Origin: Zychaea mexicana
Lineage: Eukaryota; Mucoromycota; Mucoromycetes; Mucorales; Lichtheimiaceae
Assembly (NCBI RefSeq): GCF_025766255.1
Contig: NW_026516680.1
Coordinates: 62,001 to 126,000, forward strand
DNA: 64,000 nt
Direction of reading: 5' to 3'
Both the position numbers and the translations under genes were made by a program. Of this stretch, positions 43,755 through 55,568 are shown piece by piece; the first letter of the stretch is position 1; each line of letters begins with the position of its first letter. The notes under the pieces are model-generated. The model was not told the origin of the DNA and made no database searches. It saw only the letters and a list, made by a program, of their open reading frames with translations.

Positions 43755-44833
43755 AGAGAAGCAAGATCTTGTTATGTAAACATGGACAGCTGGTACTGTC
43801 TTGTCACACTGTTTGTTCTGTATTCTCTTCCCTCTCTTTTCTTTCTTTGTAGCTTTAAGAGCACAAAAAGCAGTTGTATCTATTATGTGAAACCCACCCA
43901 TCATAATTTCAATGTAGTCGCAATTCTATGTGTAAAGTTTATGTAGTTTCAAGTAATATAAGATTAATTTGTAAAGTGAGCTACTGTACATATACAGTTC
44001 GTTAGCATGCTACTTGCAGGTATCGATGGAAGCAATGAGGCATGATGGTGAGCAATAATAAAAAAGCTTTGCATACAGACCTCATCTGTAACCAGCTCAG
44101 GAACACACAACAACTGTATGTAATTTCTAATTGCGGATGCAGTTGAGGAGGTAAGTAACGAAAGTTTTTTTTAGCTCTGCTCCGCTTACCGAAATAACCT
44201 AGATACAAGAGATATCTGTTGTGGCTCGTGCAGCCTTTATGACCAGGTATAAAAGTCGATACTCATGACGGTCAAGGTTCTAGTTTCTCAGGCGGTGAAA
44301 AAAGATGATGAGAGAAGCGTCAGGACAGTACGTTGACAACAAACTAATAGGTTATATTACGAAGAGATGAAGAGATGAGCAAACACTTCGAGCTGCTGGC
44401 CACCTACATATATATGCAGAACAACTTTAAATATAGAATTGTAAGTGTGTAATGCATACAAATGTATATCGAGCTTTCTATTATGTAGAGTGAGCCCATA
44501 CGATTTAGGTGTGGTGGTAAGATAATCACGTAGGAAAGCTTTTCGCAGTAGTATGATTACTATCAGTTTTCGTGCTAGTGTTAGCTTCCTATAGTAAAAG
44601 GTGCATGCTTGTAATGATTGACCAACTTACTATAGAGTATGATATATATCAGGTTATTCTTAGTTATGGTAGATATAGTATTGCGCAAAAGTGTTAAGTG
44701 ATCAAGTTGAAGTAAGGTACACCGGAATTCGAAAGCTATTCGTTCGCATACAAACACGCAACACAGCCTCGTACTGCAACGTTGTCTCTACCACCTTTCT
44801 TTGTTTCTTTCCTAATATTATATATCACACAAA
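43755..44833. other. intergenic region, no gene called
   Basis: About 1.1 kb of AT-rich DNA between the F-box/LRR and CSN7 genes, presumably terminator and CSN7 promoter. No RNA gene or repeat recognised. Confidence 0.5.
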
Positions 44834-45973
44834 ATGAACGAATCCAATTTAACGTTATCCACTAGCCAGAAATTGCAAACATTCTTACTACTATCGAAAT
44901 CCGTCAAAGGTGTTGCCAATTCAAAACTAATTCTCGATACACTTGCTGCGCCTGGCATTTACGTGTTTTCTGAACTCGCTGAATCGCCCAATGTCCTCGA
45001 GGTATATACAGAGAGCCATTCAACTGCTCCACTCTTCTGATACAAGACATGAGAGGGATTCATGCTAAGTGAGATTGCTGATTTTGTCGTAGGCATCACA
45101 ATCCCCTGAAGTCGCACCTTACTATGCTCTTTTAAAGATCTTTATGTACGGCACTTATAAAGATTATGTTGGTTCGTGTTTCTTTCTTAGTTTAAATATG
45201 CAGTTGTATCTGACATATGGAAGCACCCAGAGAGATATGGATAGCTCGATGCTTAAACATACTGCGTGTATATTACGTATGTGATAGCTGAACAAGCCAA
45301 TTTACCCTCACTCAACGACGCGCAACAAACGAAGTTAAAGCACCTGTCCATTGTAGCTCTTTCTGAATCGAGCCGGGTAAAATTGATTCAACTTGGAGGA
45401 TAGAAACAGTTAAAAAGGAGAAAGGAGAACTAACGAGTATAGCGTATATAGACACTACCATACCCACTACTGCAAGAATATCTTAATATTTCCAACGTAC
45501 GTGCGCTCGAAGACCTGATCATTGACGCCTTCTATCAAGGGATCATTGTCGGCAAACTCGATCAGCGGCAGCAGCAGCTCCAGGTGGAATACACAATGGG
45601 ACGCGATGTACGACCGAAACAGCTCGAAGAAACAATGGAGGCATTGAGCGTGTGGTCCAACAATACCAAGACAGTGCTGGATGCTATCGACAATCGGATC
45701 CGAGCAGCGCATGAAATGATTGCAGCCAACCAGGCCGAACGTGAAGACTATGACAGACATGTGGAGCGAGTACGTCGACAAATCCGTCAAAAATCTTCCT
45801 CTTCTCCTAATAGCGGTGGCAGTAGTAATAATAACAACAACAGCAGCAGGATGGATACGGATGAATCGGATTCAGCAGGCATGCTGCGAACGCGAGAACA
45901 AGGTGCGCATGATTCCAACAGCGAACAGCGCAGTGGAAGAGCCAAGAAGAGGTATAAAGTAATAATCGAATAA
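44834..45973 (+). CDS. csn7: COP9 signalosome subunit 7 (PCI domain)
   Basis: Four exons (44834-45001, 45093-45171, 45288-45376, 45452-45973) join in frame to 285 residues. The PCI domain spans about 35-165 with hallmark pieces LAAPGIYVFSELAESPNV, YYALLKIFMYGTYKDYV, KLKHLSIVALSESSRTLPYP (spanning an exon join), VRALEDLIIDAFYQGIIVGK and LDQRQQQLQVEYTMGRDVRP. These are characteristic of CSN7 proteins, the subunit that bridges the COP9 signalosome, which removes Nedd8 from cullins in the nucleus and cytoplasm. A coiled coil (about 170-215) and a Ser/Asn-rich, basic tail follow, giving the usual family length. Together with the F-box proteins in the window it belongs to the cullin-ligase system, although the genes are not co-organised. 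Confidence 0.93.
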
Positions 45974-47306
45974 GAAAAAAGAAAAAATGCAATAGCGACA
46001 TAAAGGGATAAAAAAGATTTACAGCGTATCAATCCTGCTATTTTAGTAGAGGTACCAAACGATTTATGGTGGGCCATCCGTGACGCAGTGTAGGGATGAT
46101 ATGCGCAATATAAAAGGAAAACGAAATCAAGGAAAAAGAAACTTTCGTGGTATCCCTTTTACATGTCCATTTCCTTTGATCTGCTGCCTCTGTGTGTGTT
46201 GTACGTACATAACTACCAAAAAATAAAACTTTGCATTTTACATAATACAATGTATGCTGAATTAAAATGGAAGCATCTTAACCAGATCGACTTTGAAGGG
46301 GAGGGGAAGGGTATTGAGTAAGAGCTTTTCTAGAAGAATATGGTACTTGCTATGATATACACTTGCCCTGTTTTTCATGAGTTTTTCGAGTGCATATGAT
46401 ACATATAGCCCACCGGCAGCTAGTATGATATACTAATGGCACTGGAATTACAAGAATAGTCTTTACACAATTATACTGTATAACCGCGATTGTGATTATA
46501 TTGAACGGAAGGAGAGTACATATTAAACCAATGTCATTACTAAATCCTTCTTTGTTGAGTCAGATATACAGTATGTACAAATTTATATCTATGAGCAATG
46601 GAGATACAGCCAACCTCTTTAACTTCAAACTCGTAAACTTTCAACCCTCATTATAATAAATTTGTTGGAGTTACTGTATCAGACGAGCAAGAATGGAAGA
46701 GAGTATTAGTATAGGTTGTTCTCGTTACCTTTCAACTTTCACTGATTTCACGAGGGTCTACTGTATAACAATTACACCGCGAATTACCGCTGGTTTCCCA
46801 ACGGTTAAAATTCATGGCTACAGTTCCGTAGCATTGTAATCATCCATCAATGGAGCATGTTCAGCCCATCGTCTTCAAGCACGAGTCAACTAAGAAGGGT
46901 GACACTGGAATATAGGTACAACATGTACAAACTCTCTGAATAACGTCTTCAGTTTTGACCTCTATTCAAGTTTTCAAAAACGGAAGGGTCAAGTACAATA
47001 GAAATTAAAACAGCAAAACACACTCTAATGACGGGATACAGTAGTAAGGATAAAGATGAAGGTAGATAAGTACATGGAAATATGGTAACGGATGACGTAT
47101 GGCAAACAAAGAATTAATGGAGAGTTATCGACGTGGTGTAAAAAAAAAGAGAGATGATCAATTAGAAAGGTGGTAAGGTATCTCTACAATATCTTCAGAT
47201 GTATCTGCTGCAGCAATTTCTAAAGATGGCTGGTTTTTTTTTTTCACTTGGCCTTCATCAATCGCCATCGTTGTGTTCTGGTCATTATCACCGACCCAAT
47301 TTTTTG
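45974..47306. other. convergent intergenic region, no gene called
   Basis: 1.3 kb of AT-rich DNA between the 3' ends of csn7 and the MFS gene. Only short frames. Nothing supported. Confidence 0.5.
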
Positions 47307-49770
47307 CTAGATAGCGCTATGTCGGGAAGCAGTTCTTGCCAAGGCATGCTGAATCTCGCCTTCTCTTTGTTCTTCATCTTGATGCTGCAATGACTCGTGC
47401 TGCTTCTTGTCTTGAAAGGCATCGTTGTCGTTATCGTCTTCTCCATCAATGCCCTGACGGGCCTTGACCTTCTCAGCATGTGCCTCTCTCCAACGTTGAC
47501 CAGATATCATGCACATGACAACGAAAACGATATTGACAATGTTCAGAGCTGCCAAAATACTAAACAGAATTCCAGTTCCGAGTGTATGTAGCGCTTCTGT
47601 TGAGAAAATGGCCATAATAGCAGCCACTACTGAACGCGAACAATTATTTACCCCAACCTATAAGATAATAACGCAGTGGTATGGTGCGTGAGCATATACA
47701 ATAAGCTTAGGTTTTCCTTGAATTTAGTCAAGCAAGTTTTAACAGTCAGCATACACCAAACGTCACTTACAGCAGTTGCAGATCTACCTGGCTGTGAGTC
47801 GACGAGGTATACCGTGGCCGGTGTGAAAGCTGACATTTGACCAAACGCATCTGTAAACAATGTGTGAGTCATAGTCCGTTTTATTGGTGTTGTTGCTAAA
47901 GAGACACAGACCAGCCTATTTTTTTGCATGTATACAGTACGAAAACTTACAAATAAATAGACCAAGGATGGGTGCATAGACGCCAATCCCATACTCTGTA
48001 GTCCAACCGTAGATAAAGTAACCGGCCGGAATAAGGATGAATGAAGGAATTGCTGCGCGAAGTCGCATCTCCGGAATGACTTTGCCGCCTGTTTGTTTGC
48101 GCAGGTACTGAAGCACAAAGTCGGAGACCTGTCCGGCGATCACGGATCCCATCATCAAGCCTACACCAAACGCAAGATAGCATAGACCGACTTGCCATTC
48201 GTTGTAACCATATAAGGATTGAAATGTATCGGTAATTGTAGGGTTCTATGTGATATAGCATGGCAGTATTATTAACATCCTCATCAGTTCGTCAGAACGC
48301 TGTATGCAATACTAGATATTAACGCACCAGGAAATAAAGACAGGCAAAAATCACGGTGCTATAGATGGTGATGAGAAGCACGCTTGGGTCACGAAGCATG
48401 GAGAACATTGGACCAAACACAGTCAGCATTTCTTTGACTGCGCTATGCGTAGGATTACTGTTTCCCTTTGGATGTTTCTTTCGTAATGTTTCCGGTAAAA
48501 AAACGGCTACAAGCACAAGTAAGACACCACCTAAGTTGTAAGTTCCAAGTAGTTAGTCATTTTCATTCTTTGTCTCTCTGTACTTCTCTAACCCGGTCCT
48601 TACCGAGAATTGCAGTGAAGTAGAATGTCGATTGCCATCCAAGGTACTGACACAAAACACCTATATCAAGGAAAAGATCAATGTTTAAGATCATAGTTTA
48701 TGACTTCCACACACGGCTGGATCAAAATAACAAATACCTCCGACCGTCGGCCCTGATAAAAAAAAAACAATAACAAAACAGAATAAGTGTTTCATTACGT
48801 GTTAGCATTCATGGTTCATGCTGTATGGTTCATTATATAGTACTAGGTAGAATCTTTTATTACCTATTACAGGACCTACCAATGGTCCTATATAAAAGAA
48901 GCCATATGCTCTTCCTCGTTGAGCAACAGGGATGGTATCGGCAATGACACCTGCGCCTATTATAAAGTTCACAGCAACAGCCATCGAGAACAATCCCAGA
49001 ATGGGGAATTACAAAGCATCAATTTCATGATTTCTCTCACAATGTATAAGGAAAAATATTAATGGTGACCTCGATCCGCGAATAACTTTACCCAATGTTT
49101 GGCTCGCACATGATCCACCCGCTTGAATAGCTCGAAACACAATCAACATGGCGACGTTGGTTGATACTGCACAGATAATGGATGCGATAATACCTATGAT
49201 GATGCTCAGCAAATACATGCGTTTTCTTCCGTAGTAATCAGACAAAACTGCCCAGAACAATGGCTGTAGCGTAAAGAAAATTGAGTAAAACATGACGATG
49301 AAGAAGTGTGCTACCATACATATTCAAGAAAAGAGCGGATATGAGCAGCGACACTCCATAAGCGCTTTATTACTTACAGCGATTCCCATAAAGACAACGT
49401 AGGCACTCACTGTGCCATTGACAGCCTCCATGCTCGTATCGAGATCGCGGGCAACACTTAATAAACCTGGCATATATATCTTTACTTACACTGTATCAGT
49501 CCTCTTGTTCTTAAATGTGTAATATGTCGTATTGTCTTGGATTCGTACCATACTGGCAAGAGGTCCGCTTATACCGCTTAATGCGACGATGAAAATGATG
49601 ATCTGCTTATGTCGCATAGAAAGTTGTTGTGGATCATCGGATGCATACGGATCACCAATCAGATACTTGATCCAACCTCGTTTCTTTTGTTCTTTATCTT
49701 CATTATGGCTACCGCTGTCATGGACTACTGTTTCTGATGTGTTGTCTTCGTTGCTTGTTGGTGATGTCAT
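47307..49770 (-). CDS. MFS transporter, drug:H+ antiporter (DHA1) type
   Basis: Ten exons join in frame to 529 residues: 49549-49770, 49378-49479, 49092-49263, 48864-48956, 48738-48752 (15-base microexon), 48604-48660, 48328-48530, 47951-48245, 47771-47850, 47307-47657. A hydrophilic N-terminus (about 50 residues) is followed by 12 predicted helices. Motif A is present as VLSDYYGRKRMYLL. Antiporter motif C reads GFFYIGPLVGPVIG and then PTVGG, the last residues coming from the microexon. The central loop is basic (LPETLRKKHPKG). The tail is long, acidic and Gln-rich. Family members in the plasma membrane export drugs, polyamines or other small molecules in exchange for protons; the cargo is unknown. 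An ATG at 49902 would add a hydrophobic leader, judged unlikely. Confidence 0.92.
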
Positions 49771-51611
49771 TGTAGTTGTCTTGGAGAAAAGAATTAAAGT
49801 GTTGTTGAAGGAAAAAAAAGACGATTCCGATTGAGGATCGAGGGAAAAAAATCCTATTATAATCACTAAGGCTGTGTAACATACAGATTCTCCTCTTTCC
49901 ACTTCTTTTCTTAAAAGAGGCCGTAAACTAGGAGAGCAGGCCTCATGTACAAAAAAATATGATCATTGATGATCTAGGGAAGAATGAGTGACTAAAAAAA
50001 GTTATTGACGTATCCTGATTATGAAGTATAGTAATACATGAACCATTATTGCTGTGCTTTTTCTGGTGACAGGTGTTCATATATGCTCAACAGACGCCTG
50101 CTTGTCAGCAGGAAGAGCTGAGATCAAGGGGCAGATGACGCTATGTGACGCTTCGGGAACCTGAGGGCCGGAAGGGAAAACATTGTCCCTGCCAAACAGC
50201 CCACGTTATAATAGTCGGACTCTGTACGACAGCACTATAAAGGTATTGGGCGTTTCGGGCAATCTATCGAATACAGGGAAATCAGATCTTTGCCTCCCGT
50301 CACAGTTGCTCTTAGCAATGTGTTACGAACAGCAAGTTATTATATAAATTGCACATGTTCAATTACAACAAAGCTGTTCTCTTTCCCGTAACGACCTAAT
50401 GTACCGTCTTTTTACAGTAAGAGTAAACCAAAACAAACGAAGGAGCATCGACCAATATGGATGATCTTCTGTTAGTAAAGATGGACTAACTAGACTGGCA
50501 CCTACTTGCAAACAACATTCGCTGTGTCGATTACTACACCTAATGTGCTTATTATGATAGCGGATGTCCACAAACATATTCTTTGGCTAAGCCATTCAGC
50601 AGTAATTACTTCTGAGAGTAAGGTTCTCAGCAGTACAACCAATTACATAGTGAATTAACCGCTTCTGTTGCTTTTTTATTGGCCAGAGTCCTCTTGACAA
50701 CAATGCCTGCCGACTTTCAAGATAGAGAGAATTGAACTTCAGTAATAAATGATTTGCTTGATCAGGTAATAGTAAATGTTTGTATTACGCTTCGATGTAT
50801 ATCGAAATGGCACGGTATACTCTGTCTAGAGAAATTCTTACAGGAAGTTTTTATAAACGTGCAGCGCACGGTATGTTTTGTGGCTGTCTAATACAGTAGT
50901 GAGAATGTTGATCCTGTCATTAGTACTGCGCTTAGCAATGGAAAATATAGAGACTTGCTTATCTAAGCATGTTACGCATGTGTGGCTTTCGCGATATCTG
51001 TCAAATCATCACAAATTGGTAACTTAATAACTTAAAAACCAATATGGTCATTACAGATAACCTTATCAAAGTCTAAGAAGCTTTAGTAGTAGCCACTTAT
51101 AAATTAAAATATCAAAATGTTTGTAAACCACAAGCGCTCATTAGCAATCAAACTTGAAATATGCAAATGCATAAAGCTTCTGATTGTTGTTAGCTACCTG
51201 CAGCCTTTTTATCGCGAGGAAGGGATAATGGCCACCCGATACTATACAGCACGAAGTCTACAGTATCCTGTGATCCCTCTTACTTCTCGGACGTTGTTGT
51301 AACAATAGCTGGCAGCGTATCAAACAGACATATAAGCATTGAACTAAGAGCGATAATGTAAGAGCGAATGCACGGCATTAACGCAGAGGGTGAACCAAAA
51401 AAATGCGTGTTGAACTCCGCAAGCGCGACAAAAGAAACAATTTTTTGTTCCTTCTTGTATAGGCTGGTTTTCCATCGTATTATTTCGTTTTCCAGGTTGT
51501 AGCGTGTGTGCACCTCTCGTTACCTTTGCTCCCTTTTCGAGTCGCTACCAGATCGCACCAACAAAATAGTTTTATTCCCGACTCTCTATACAATACATTT
51601 CTAATTCTTAC
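49771..51611. other. divergent promoter region, no gene called
   Basis: 1.8 kb between the MFS gene and the Nup35 gene. A G/C-richer patch at 50090-50260 lies in otherwise AT-rich DNA. No tRNA, repeat or coding domain recognised. Confidence 0.5.
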
Positions 51612-53345
51612 ATGTTTGGCCAGTCATCGCAACCATCCACTGCATTTGGCGGAGGATTTGGAAGTAGTAGTAGTAGCAGCAGCAACACAGGAAGCGGACA
51701 TCAGCGAACAAACACGTCGTTGTTTGCTCCAGCTGCATCAGGGCCTACTCCTAGCCAATCTACTACCACGGCCGGCACGGGATTGTTTGGCTCCACCAGT
51801 AACACAAGCGCAGGACCTGGCACTACAACATCAACGACTTCTTCATTCGGCGGATTTGGTGGATTCAGCGGCGGCACGAATGCTACAACGAACACTATGG
51901 GCTTCGGAAGTAACATGGGTAATACAGCGACTAGTGCACCAGGCGGTACTACGAGTCTTTTTGGTAATACTGGAACGTCTACTGCAGGTGGATTAGCTGG
52001 ATCGACAACAACGCCAGGACTTGGTTTTGGAAGTAGCAATCCATCAACTAGCGGGTTCAAGCTTGGTAGCAGTACATCAACAGCACAGCCGACAACAGGA
52101 TTGTTTGGTTCCAGTAACAGCATGACAGCTGGATTTGGTGGCGGTGGCAACGCGCCAACGTCGCTGTTTGGGGGCGGCAATAAGTCGTTGTTTACCAATA
52201 ACACACAACAAGCACAGCAACAGCAACAACAACAGTCGAACTCATTGTTGAGTTTACGGACAGCCTTTCCTGATACCAACGTGCCTCATTTCATTGTCAA
52301 GCCCGATAAAGTGACACGCACATCCATTCCTCCAAGCTTGTTCAACAAAGACGACCAAACGACAAAATCTGCTGTCCAACAAGGTATTACTTCGACCTCA
52401 TCCAAAGGCTTTGGAACACAACAAACAACATTACCAGGATTCTTGACTTCGGCTGCAGTGCCAGTAAGTATGACTAGTTTTGGATGAAGAAAAAGAGATA
52501 GCAAATGAATTTCTATTTTGCTAACTGATTTGATGTACGCTCTGCTATGTTAACCAGCAATCGTCCAAGTCAGGTCAGAAACGCGCGTTTGATGGTCAAG
52601 GCGAATCAGAGTAAGTTTCCAGAGGGATGGTGAGCCCGAGTTTGTGGAAAAGAGTTTATAATTTTGTTACTCGTGTGTATGTATGTAGACGACGAACACT
52701 CTACAAACAATCAAGCAACCACTCTGGCGTGTTTGGTATGGCGGGAGACGAAAGCTTTGGTGATAGCAATAGCCGATCGACAAAAGAACTGGAAGATCCT
52801 CCGGTGGTGTCACTTTGGGATATAGGTGTCAATCCTCGCAAACACTCATCATCTCCAGACACAGTCAAAACATCCAATAAGCCAGGTATGACGAAAGATT
52901 ATAAGCAAATATGTCGATTTTTTGGTCGCTTTGCTAACAATATCTAGACTTGTGGACACTGGCAGTAATGCATTCACGAAACGCGCCAGGCAAATCATCA
53001 CTGATGACTCAGGATGCAAGCAGCAACAACAACAATTTCCTCAAGGACAGCGGTGCTGCTGGAGCCTCCATTTTCACGCCCACGGCTCCAGACAGCCAAA
53101 GTAGAAAAAAGGGAGGCCCTACGATTGTCAAGGTGTTTGGATACCCATCTGGAATGAAGGTCGCTGTGATTGAGCATTTTTCACAGTGTGGCAAGGTAGA
53201 GGAGCGGTATCAGTCGGGGAGCAACTGGATGACGTTTCGATACGAGTCAAGCGATGCAGCAAAAGAAGCATTAGCAAGCCATGGATCGATTATTGCAAAG
53301 GATTGTATGATTGGTGTTGTAGAAGCGAAAAGCATGACCGGATAG
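51612..53345 (+). CDS. nucleoporin Nup35/Nup53 (FG repeats + MPPN RRM)
   Basis: Four exons (51612-52463, 52558-52610, 52689-52885, 52948-53345) join in frame to 499 residues. The first 230 residues are an FG/GLFG domain with many GLFG, GFG and SLFG motifs in Ser/Thr/Gly-rich sequence plus a short Gln run. Next come FPDTNVPHFIVKPDKV and a central segment with PPVVSLWDIGV and WTLAVMH. An atypical RRM (MPPN domain, about 415-495) starts GPTIVKVFGYPSGMKVAVIE and contains EHFSQCGKVEERY and SNWMTFRYESSDAAKEAL. This order is diagnostic of Nup35/Nup53, a linker nucleoporin of the inner ring of the nuclear pore that contacts membrane and Nup155/Nup170. The very C-terminal amphipathic helix typical of the family is short or absent. 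Confidence 0.93.
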
Positions 53346-53980
53346 AAGAAATTCAAATAAATACAAAAAAAAAAAAGAGGAAAAGAAAGGTCAACACCGA
53401 CTTTTAGCTTTTGTTGTTGGATCGGGTAAATAGAGGTGTGCTTTACGAGGAACAGATCCCTGGGTGGAACAATACAGAAAAAACAGGGCAGAAAACAAGG
53501 ATGAAAGTCCGCCAACTGACACCCCACCTTCACCTCATTTGATCAGGGTAGTTAGTATTGCATAATGGGTTGACAATGATGATGCGGTGTCTTACTGCGG
53601 TTGTATGTGTACACTGAAGTGGACGGTAGAAATGAAAGAAGAGGATCGATCTGGAGCCTGGAGCCTGGAGCGATCCGAGTAAACAATCATCGCCATCATC
53701 GTCGTCGGCGTGCATATCATATCACAGAGCGGACTGAGAACTGTGGATTGTCCAATCAGCAAAGCAAGCACAAGAGGTGCCAAAATGACTTATGATGAAG
53801 TGCTCACTTTGATTGGTCAACGGACTGAGTCACCTTGCAAAGCAGGCATTGTATAAAAGGCCCTTGATGAAAATATCTGCAACACCCCTTTAACGATATT
53901 TTCCATTTACTTCTCTCTCTCGATCTCTCTCTCTCTCTCTCCATACACGCAAGAGCACTCTGTCAATTAATCTACCACAA
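53346..53980. other. intergenic region upstream of the carrier gene
   Basis: Holds the Nup35 terminator and the carrier promoter. A CT-repeat (53916-53941) sits 40 bases before the carrier ATG, and a TATA-like tgtataaaag lies near 53852. No gene seen. Confidence 0.55.
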
Positions 53981-54997
53981 ATGACACCTTCAATTGTTAA
54001 TCGCACTCAAAAGAACTACTCCGTCGCCGAGCTGTACAAATGTAACGTATCCTAAAAAACCACTGATCTGGCGCTCAACGCACAAGAACTCATAGCCTTT
54101 TTTTACCAATGTTTGACAGATCATTTTGCTGCCGGCGCAATGGGCCTCTCGCTGTCGTACGCTTGCATGCATCCTCTCGACACCATCAAAACTCGTATCC
54201 AAGCCGACAACACACACTCATGGCGACGTATTTTCACTCGAGAAACAGCCCGCAGTCTGGGCAAAGGCTTCTTTGTCTCTGCACTGGGTGCAGCTGGCCA
54301 GGGCGGTGCTCGTTTCAGCACGTACGAGTTCTGCAAGAGTCAACTGATTCCTGACGACAAGAAATGGGCCATTCCTGTCACTGCACTGTCGGCAGTCATT
54401 GGCGATCTGGCTTCAAGTGTTATCAAGGTGCCTCGTGAGGTTGTCACAGCCAAGCTGCAAACCGACCACTACGCTGGCCGATCAACTGCGTCGTTCGTCG
54501 TACGCCAGACCTTGGCCGAAGAAGGACCGCGTGGTCTGTTCAAGGGCTTTTGGGCCATTGCCGCTCGTGATTCGCCCTTTATGGTTATCTTGCTCGTCTC
54601 GTATGAAAACTTCAAGGCTTTCCATCGTCGCTCAGTACATCAGGAATGGATTAATCGGGTCAAGCAGCAAAAGATTGTCGCTAGCGCCGCGTTTGAGGAA
54701 ACCGGTATTCCCACCCTACAGACCATCGTGTACGGCGGTGTCAGCGGCTTCTTGGCCGGTTACCTCACCACGCCCATGGATGTGATCAGAACTCGTATAA
54801 TTACCGAACGTCGCCATCAACAGCCAGTCACTGCCACGGACATGACTCGAAGAATGCTCTACCAAGCATCCGGAAAGCCATCTCGCATGTATCGTGAGTT
54901 CTTTGCTGGCGCCATGCCCCGAAGCTGCTGGTGGTTTGGTATCTGTGCCATCTTCTTCCCTACCTATGAGACGCTCAAGACGGTCATGCTCGATTAG
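53981..54997 (+). CDS. mitochondrial carrier (SLC25 family)
   Basis: Two exons, 53981-54041 and 54120-54997, give 312 residues. Three tandem modules each carry the Px[DE]xx[KR] signature: HPLDTIKTRIQ, VPREVVTAKLQ and TPMDVIRTRI. The second-helix partners include GARFSTYEFCKSQL, FMVILLVSYENFKAF and WWFGICAIFFPTYETLK. These proteins sit in the inner mitochondrial membrane and exchange small metabolites, nucleotides or cofactors. The sequence style (arginine in the second signature, RDSPFM) recalls S-adenosylmethionine/Mme1-like carriers, but the substrate is not assigned. The exon join ELYKYHFAAGAMG restores helix 1. Length is normal for the family. Confidence 0.92.
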
Positions 54998-55568
54998 ACT
55001 CTGCACGCGGTGTGTGTGTGAGAGAGCTCCGCACATAAACAAGATATATACCCCCTTCCCTCCATCCACCCATCCCCTCATCTTCCCATATTAATGTACA
55101 TAGTCTCACGTTGCAATTGTTATTCTCCACCTAGAAGCACAAAAAGTTAGTTTTTAATATAAAAAACATAATCAAGCGCAAAGCATGTCCAAATCCGACG
55201 GCATGGTAGTAGCGGACTTGTATTTTGAGGTTTCCTTTCCTGGAACCTTTGCCTTTTTTCTATTTCTCTTCTCCTTTCCTTCCATTCTACACTGCTCGAC
55301 TCTTCCTTCACCACTTTCTCATTTGATTGAAAAAACACTGTACTTGTTGCCACCATTCAATGAGGAATCTTAACCTCGAAAAGGCTATAGCTTCCGGTAG
55401 GTGTTTCTCTTGTCTCATGACAAGCTACAAGTAACCTGCTTTGCATTCCTACGGAAAGAGCTGATTGAAAACAATTTGGAACCATGTGTGTAAAATACAC
55501 GGGACATAGAATACGTTGACCATGCCGACGAAGGCTATGTTGAACAGCGATTCGAACTTCCCGACTGC
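54998..55568. other. intergenic region, no gene called
   Basis: Terminator of the carrier and promoter of the F-box/WD40 gene, with pyrimidine-rich stretches. In-frame codons continue about 60 bases upstream of the chosen start of the next gene, so its 5' end could be slightly longer. Confidence 0.5.

Noticed and set aside
50090..50260. G/C-richer patch as a possible structural RNA gene
   Set aside because: I could not fold a recognisable tRNA, 5S or snRNA pattern from it by eye.
51701..52279. Long antisense frame over the Nup35 FG region
   Set aside because: It is a shadow of the Gly/Ser/Thr-rich repeats; the sense frame has splice sites and the MPPN domain.
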